From Gymnopilus junonius (lineage: Eukaryota; Basidiomycota; Agaricomycetes; Agaricales; Galerinaceae), in assembly GCA_015501075.1 (NCBI GenBank), contig JADNYJ010000039.1, positions 207,559 to 271,558 of the forward strand: DNA of 64,000 bases, written 5' to 3'. Each line of letters begins with the position of its first letter. Within the stretch, counting starts at the first letter, position 1. Below the pieces are notes generated by a model. That model was given only the letters and a program-made list of their open reading frames with translations, did not search any database and was not told the DNA's origin. This document shows positions 58,857 through 64,000 of the stretch, piece by piece. The translations under genes and the position numbers were made by a program.

Positions 58857-61218
58857 TATGCCACCACGATTCATGAGGGTCCGAAAATTACTATTGTCTC
58901 TGATAATAGTGACGAAGAAGTCCAAGCGGCTTTGGATCTCAGTGCTGAGGAAGGAGAGTCGCATGATTTCGAAGAGATTAGTAAAGAAGAGAGTGAACTA
59001 GGTAATCTTTCCGCACAGTGTATGGCCCCATACCTATCTCATAGTTTTTGACTAGTTAAAAGGCGAATCATGAGGGAGCGCCCCTCCAAGAGAACACCAA
59101 ACTGAAGAGAAAGTCAAATATACCACTACGGTTCAGCCTCGAAGGAAGCGTCAAAATCTCAGCGCACTTTAACTTTACCCCTTGACATTCTCTTTGAGGT
59201 ACGCTGATGGCATTCAGCATAGCGTCTCACTCATTTTTCATGTCAGATTTTTGGGCATCTGGGCCAAAGGATAACCTCAACCTGTTGAAAACGAGCAAAT
59301 TGTTCCGCGAGACACTTTCTTCTCCACGCGCAACGACGGTGTGGAAAGAGGCAAGGGAACGCGATGGTGCGCCAGATCCTCCGAGTTTCATGTCGGAAAT
59401 AGGCTGGGCAGTCCTTCTCTATCGTGCATCTTGTCAGGTGAGGGTCGTAACCTGATTCAGTCTTTGAAAACCTAATCTTTTCGTTGTTTTCTGGAGCAAG
59501 TGGAGCGAAAAATGTTCAAATGGTTGACTTTTCTTTGCTGCGAAGGCTATGCACTGCATGTAAAAAATCCCAGTGCGTTTTAAATTCCAACGTATAAGTA
59601 GAGGTTTACTCAGAAATTTACAGTCTTGTTGTGGAATCTCGGTTGAAGACGCTTTCCCGAAGCAGACAACGTCATTCTCGACCTTCTTTTGTATACCAAT
59701 GGTAAAATTTTGACATTTTTTTCACACTCACCCGCAAACTGAATTTCTGATAGCCAGTGGTTGGCATCAAGGTTCTTCAACTGGCAGCCGATATTTTTGG
59801 GATAAAGATTCCAGAAAATGATGCATGAGCTGCGGGCCTATGAGCTTGCAGTATACGAACACGGTGTTCCTGCAAATAGAGAATTGGATACCTTTATAGA
59901 TGAACGGAAGAGCCGTGTTAAAGAAATTCGCGCTGTGGGCCCCTTTGAAGTTTACTCGAGCTGTTGAGTAGTGCTGATTTTTTTTGTGACAGAAAGCTCC
60001 TCGATATAGGACTGGCTTTTCCATCTGAACGCTGAACGCCAGAAGATGACTCGGGCACTTCAGAAGCAGGAAAAGAAGCGTAAGCTAGTGGTACTTTAAA
60101 CTTTAAATTACACTCATGATTTTAATACGGGAACTTCGCTCAGAATCATTGAATGCTTTGTCCAACTTGGATACACGAAAGACGACGTGGAACAGGGTAC
60201 AAGTAACCATTCGGCATTTTCAATCCACAACTCAGCTCACTGACAATGGTGCGGGCATTTCTCTGACTTTGATAGCAGCATATCCGAATTGTTTCATGCG
60301 ATGCAGTTTGGAAGCGCTCCTCCTGTTGAAGGTGCTTTTGTAGGACAATCTTCTAGAACAGCAGACGAAAATGTTCTGGATTTGGCGACCTCGATTTTTG
60401 AGTGCTGTAACCAACGATTTGGTGGTCATTCACGCCCCTTTATAATTGCAGGTTTGGAAGAGCTCAGGACGCATCACTGCAGTGACTTGATGGCGCCAGC
60501 TGCACCTTACCGTGACTACATCAACAAGCCTTCATTTACCAACGATCTTTCCTTCAGTCGCAAAGGCTCTGCTATAGCCACCTCGCTCATTCATCTTGTT
60601 GGCCTTGACCCCCAAAGTGCTTTGGTACTCGAGATGGATGGAAAGGACCTCCGCTTTGACTGTGCTGACTGTGACATGGTACGATTCTGAGCTAAAATCT
60701 TGGGTTCGGCTTGGATATTCCTGGCGCTCTGCAGTCAGTATCGACTTTATATCAGTCTGCTACATGCTGACATTCTCCACATTTTTTCCCTTCTAGATTG
60801 TGCATGCTTTGAAAAATCCTCATTCAAAATGCCTGCCTAGCTCTCAATACATTTGGAATGTATTGTCGGAAGCAGATGCTAACGCTGTCAAAGCTCGTGA
60901 AAGGCCGATCCAAAGTGGGACAGGCTGCATTGGATGTGTAATCATTGTTCGAAACATATAACTGACATGCAAGAGCGTAATGTCGTCCTCCAGCATCTGA
61001 TGGCTGAGTTCGTCCAGATGCACATTCAAAAACCTCTGTTTTGTTTGCTAACCTTTTTCGATTTAGGCACCAAGTAGCTAATGCTCAAGAACCAGACAAT
61101 CTCTTTTTTTATGAACTGTTTTCGCTCCCCCTTATCTCAGGAAACAACTTACCGAGTCAAGCAGCCTTCTCTTCACGACCAACTCATGACCATGACTGCA
61201 AACAGTGCAGGTGGTAAA
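58857..61218 (+). pseudogene. F-box/zinc-finger family copy H, heavily degraded
   Basis: Scattered, frame-shifted matches to copies E and G in the same order: LPLDILFE, IFGHLGPKDNLNLLKTSKLF, RETLSSPRATTVWKEARER, MSEIGWAVLLYRASCQ, LCTACKKSQ, SGWHQGSSTGSRYFW, IIECFVQLGYTKDDVEQ, ELFHAMQFGSAPP, RPFIIAGLEELRTHHCSD, SLIHLVGLDPQSALVLEMDG, WYDSELKSWVRLGYSW, HWMCNHCSKHITDMQERNVV, and ANAQEPDNLFFYELFS. Several frameshifts (for example near 59170 and 60900), an in-frame TGA near 60240, and an internal deletion between VEQ and the HAMQ segment. No intact reading frame; the start codon is also out of frame. Confidence 0.72.
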
Positions 61219-62043
61219 CTTGAACTTGATTTCAGTGCCTTCATTGCGAGCCCAATATGGATTCTCATGGCAGAACCTTACAACCCTATGGTAGCCATGA
61301 GATTATTGAACATCTCAGGACTGAGTTGGTGTTTGATGTGTTTACTTTAACATTATATGGCACTCATATTCATCTCTAGACACGGGGAGGATGAACCTCT
61401 GTTTGGGATCGACCTATGTGCAGAATTGCGTCCGAGGCGCTCGTGATCAGAAAAATATACCATAGATTCGTACACTTTAAAAAAAAATTTGTTCTATCGC
61501 ATATACCGTCGCACTCATTGGGGACTCGGCGACGCGTCGACGACGCGCCTTCGTCACGTGTACAATAAATTGAACTCCGCCTCCCCAGTCACTGACAGTG
61601 ACCCGATCCAACTCGAAAGTTTGAACAAGTATTGTATTTATTACCAACTGCACTTTCCAATTGCTGTTTCCCCTCTATTCTTTGTTTTAATTTGGAGCAT
61701 GCGGACTACATACGTAACTCGATAGTGTTTACGCTTAAAGACCACCGACTTGGAGAACCTCGCGAACCCAGGCAGTTTTTGGCAGCAGATGTGAATATTG
61801 GGTCACTTGTCGCCTTCGTATTGGTCGCTGAAGGAAAGTGGAATCCTTCAAAAAGACAGGTTATTTCTTCCGGCGAAAGTTGATAGACTTGCTGTCACCA
61901 TCTGAAGATAGGGGGATTATTATCAAATGGGTGGTGACGCCATGCGGAGTACATGGTCATGCATACCGAAACTGGTTTTAGAAAACCTCTGAAGCGCAAT
62001 GCGGGCCGCTCTCTTCTCCTCTTCTCAAACTTAAACCACGACC
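61219..62043. other. Intergenic, promoter side of the aldo-keto reductase
   Basis: A palindromic cluster near 61526-61600 contains GGCGACGCGTCGACGACGCG, then CACGTG, then GTCACTGACAGTGAC. These look like a protein-binding site cluster (MluI-box and E-box type), but this is only by motif. No coding sequence. Confidence 0.45.
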
Positions 62044-63126
62044 ATGACTATCCAATCAATCCCGTCTTTCAAGCTTCTTGACGGCACCACCATTCCATGG
62101 ATCGCCTGGGGAAATGGTACAGGGCTAGACAACAAGGATGTCGCTGATTATGGCCAGCTGGCCTTGGAGAGCGGTATTCGTCATATCGACACTGCTCAGC
62201 TTTACAAGACAGAAAAGCAAACCGGGGAGGCGATCTCCAGGTCGTCTATAAATCGCGAAGATGTTTACGTGACATCAAAACGTATGCCTTTTTTCACTAT
62301 CAATTCTTTCATTCCTTCAGCTAACGCTATTGAAGTTTCCGCCAGAGGCGACGATGAGGTACCTGTTCCTATCAATGAGGTACCTCAAGCAGTCCAGGAG
62401 TCTATTGACAGGCTCGGCTTTGTTCCAGACCTCTTCCTCATTCACAATCCCTTCGTTGCTAAACCTGGGGAACTGAAGGCTATGTGGAAAGCTCTGGAAG
62501 ACCTCAAGGATAAGGGAAAGCTCAAAAGCATCGGTGTCAGCAACTTTAGACCACAAGATTTCGAGGAAATTCTGGACGGCGCTAAATATAAGCCAGTTAT
62601 CAACCAAGTGCGTACACTTCACATTTTGCAGTCTTTCAAATTTTACTGACCTATGGTTAGCTCGAGTACCACCCTTACCTACTCACGCATCTCCAGCCAG
62701 TCCTCGATCTGCAAGCTAGACATGGTATTCTGACTGCTTCCTATGGAACGCTGTCACCTCTCTTGCGTCATCCCACTGGCGGTCCGCTGAAGCCCGTCCT
62801 GGAACGAATTGCCAAACGTATTTCTGAAGAAACGGCCGAGAAAATTGACGCGAAAGTTGTCTTGCTTCTCTGGACCCGCGCGCAGGGCGTCGTTGTTGTC
62901 ACAGCCAGCGGTAATCCCGAACGCATTATACGTCTGAGCGAAATCGCAACATATCCAGACTTGCTGACTCAGGAAGAAATTGACGAAATCACGCGTATTG
63001 GAAAGACAATTCATTTCAGGCATTATGTGGGTTTTATCGCAATGTTCAGTTTCGCATACTAATTTTTGTCTCCAGAGGGAACATATGGAGAAGGAGTTCC
63101 CGTTACCTGATCTTCCAAGTCAATAG
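62044..63126 (+). CDS. Aldo-keto reductase
   Basis: NADPH-dependent carbonyl reductase of the AKR superfamily. Four exons: ATG at 62044 (MTIQSIPSFKLLDGTTIPWI), an intron after TSK, a second exon LSARGDDEVPVPINEVPQAV to PVINQ, a third LEYHPYLLTHLQPVLDLQAR to HFRHY, and a fourth REHMEKEFPLPDLPSQ with a TAG at 63124-63126. The catalytic tetrad is visible: D49 and Y54 in DTAQLY, K79 in VTSK, H116 in LFLIHNPF. SIGVSNFRPQDFEEIL and NQLEYHPYL are family motifs. No damage seen; substrate unknown. Confidence 0.92.
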
Positions 63127-64000
63127 ATTTACAAATCTTCGGGCATTGTAAAGTGATATACACACATGTGGACGGTTGTTATTATCATCGATGAAGTCCT
63201 TTCAATGGAAGTTATTCCATTTTGCAAGAGATTTTGAAGGCTTGTGTCGAAACAGTCTGGGCCTGGCTTCTAATTTAGCAGCGAAGGTGAAGTACCTCAC
63301 CTCCCTCTGCACTTCAGACTTTTTGCCTTTACTTGCTACTCACTTAACCAGACATTGTCAATGATGTGATCTGGTTTTGGCCGCTATTGAGGATGCAGTG
63401 CCAGTAATTTTCGCGAGAATGCGGTCGTTCCTGCTAATATTCTATGCGCAAGGATCCGCTGTGGAAGAGACGGGTTTCTAAAAGGCTTGTAGAAATCATC
63501 GAGTTGTTTTCGAGGTTATCCGACGATTGGGATTCCTAGGCGGCTCGAGCTCTGCACTAAGATACAAGATTGTCTTCGGCTACTCATGATTATTGGTAGA
63601 TAGAGTCAGGTACAGGGTGGCAAACTCATACCAGAACGGTGCGAACGGACAGAATCATGGATGGTGGAGTGAGATGGTATGTAAGTGGCGTTGGAAGAAG
63701 TCGAAGTATGTACATGGTTCTAGATGAAAGTAATGGAAATATAGGATAACTATGTAATGTATGGAAAATTAGCGAAAGCACCTTATTGAGCGCAACGTTG
63801 ACGACCATAGTAATGCAGCATGCGTGGAAGGAAAGGTTACCTCAACATCAAGAACGGCACAACTGACGAGGCAGATCAAAGTAATTCATGGCTTGACTGA
63901 CACCACGGCATAGTCCTTGCCCATTTGAGGATCAGGGTGTCTAGGTCTAGGTTGCAGGAGCGTGAGTAAGCCGACAACGTAGAGATTTGTAATATTAACA
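63127..64000. other. Intergenic to the right edge
   Basis: No gene recognised on either strand; small open frames lack features. The 5' end of the next gene may lie beyond the edge. Confidence 0.4.

Noticed and set aside
42511..63126. Possible secondary-metabolite cluster (FMO, laccase, aldo-keto reductase)
   Set aside because: No core synthase, genes are widely spaced with unrelated genes between, and the FMO is dead.

Overview
The window is fungal nuclear DNA, almost certainly from an agaricomycete (mushroom-forming basidiomycete). The evidence is dense genes with many 45-90 bp GT-AG introns, a laccase with basidiomycete copper motifs, SPT7, a PFF1-type vacuolar protease, a penta-EF-hand protein, acireductone dioxygenase, decaying F-box families, and a DDE transposon and an hAT transposon of the kind common in mushroom genomes. 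I saw no tRNA, rRNA or CRISPR array.

Layout. 0-5.5 kb: two amidase-signature paralogues (one cut by the left edge) flanking a penta-EF-hand gene. 6-11.4 kb: SPT7 (SAGA bromodomain/histone-fold subunit) and a compact protein with three Nup98-like motifs. 12-20.4 kb: a decayed island with an F-box pseudogene beside a 3.0 kb DDE transposon (28-bp inverted ends, TA target), which is full of C-to-T type stop codons and split by a nested, apparently intact 3.66 kb hAT element (15-bp inverted ends, 8-bp target duplication). 20.8-30 kb: four minus-strand paralogues of a 7-TM rhodopsin-like fungal family, interrupted by one plus-strand gene of unknown function. 30.8-34.3 kb: PFF1-like M28 protease. 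34.7-40.4 kb: two F-box/zinc-finger paralogues and one F-box/LRR gene, all damaged. 41-45.7 kb: a multi-TM protein, acireductone dioxygenase, and a single-pass Ser-rich membrane protein. 47-50 kb: a decayed flavin monooxygenase and a secreted NTF2-like protein. 50.9-53.5 kb: laccase. 53.7-57 kb: a convergent pair of paralogues with an ankyrin-like motif, one with a 631-bp MITE at its 5' end. 58.8-61.2 kb: a third, very degraded F-box/zinc-finger copy. 62-63.1 kb: aldo-keto reductase.

The genes do not form an obvious pathway cluster. The core housekeeping genes (SPT7, PFF1, ADI1, PEF) are interleaved with fast-duplicating families (7-TM receptors, F-box, amidase) and mobile DNA. A recurrent feature is single-base frameshifts at short homopolymers inside otherwise well-conserved genes, including SPT7 and PFF1; at least part of this probably reflects consensus-sequence error and should be resolved before any of those genes is called a pseudogene. 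Gene structures were derived by hand from splice consensus and reading-frame continuity, so exon ends are approximate unless stated.
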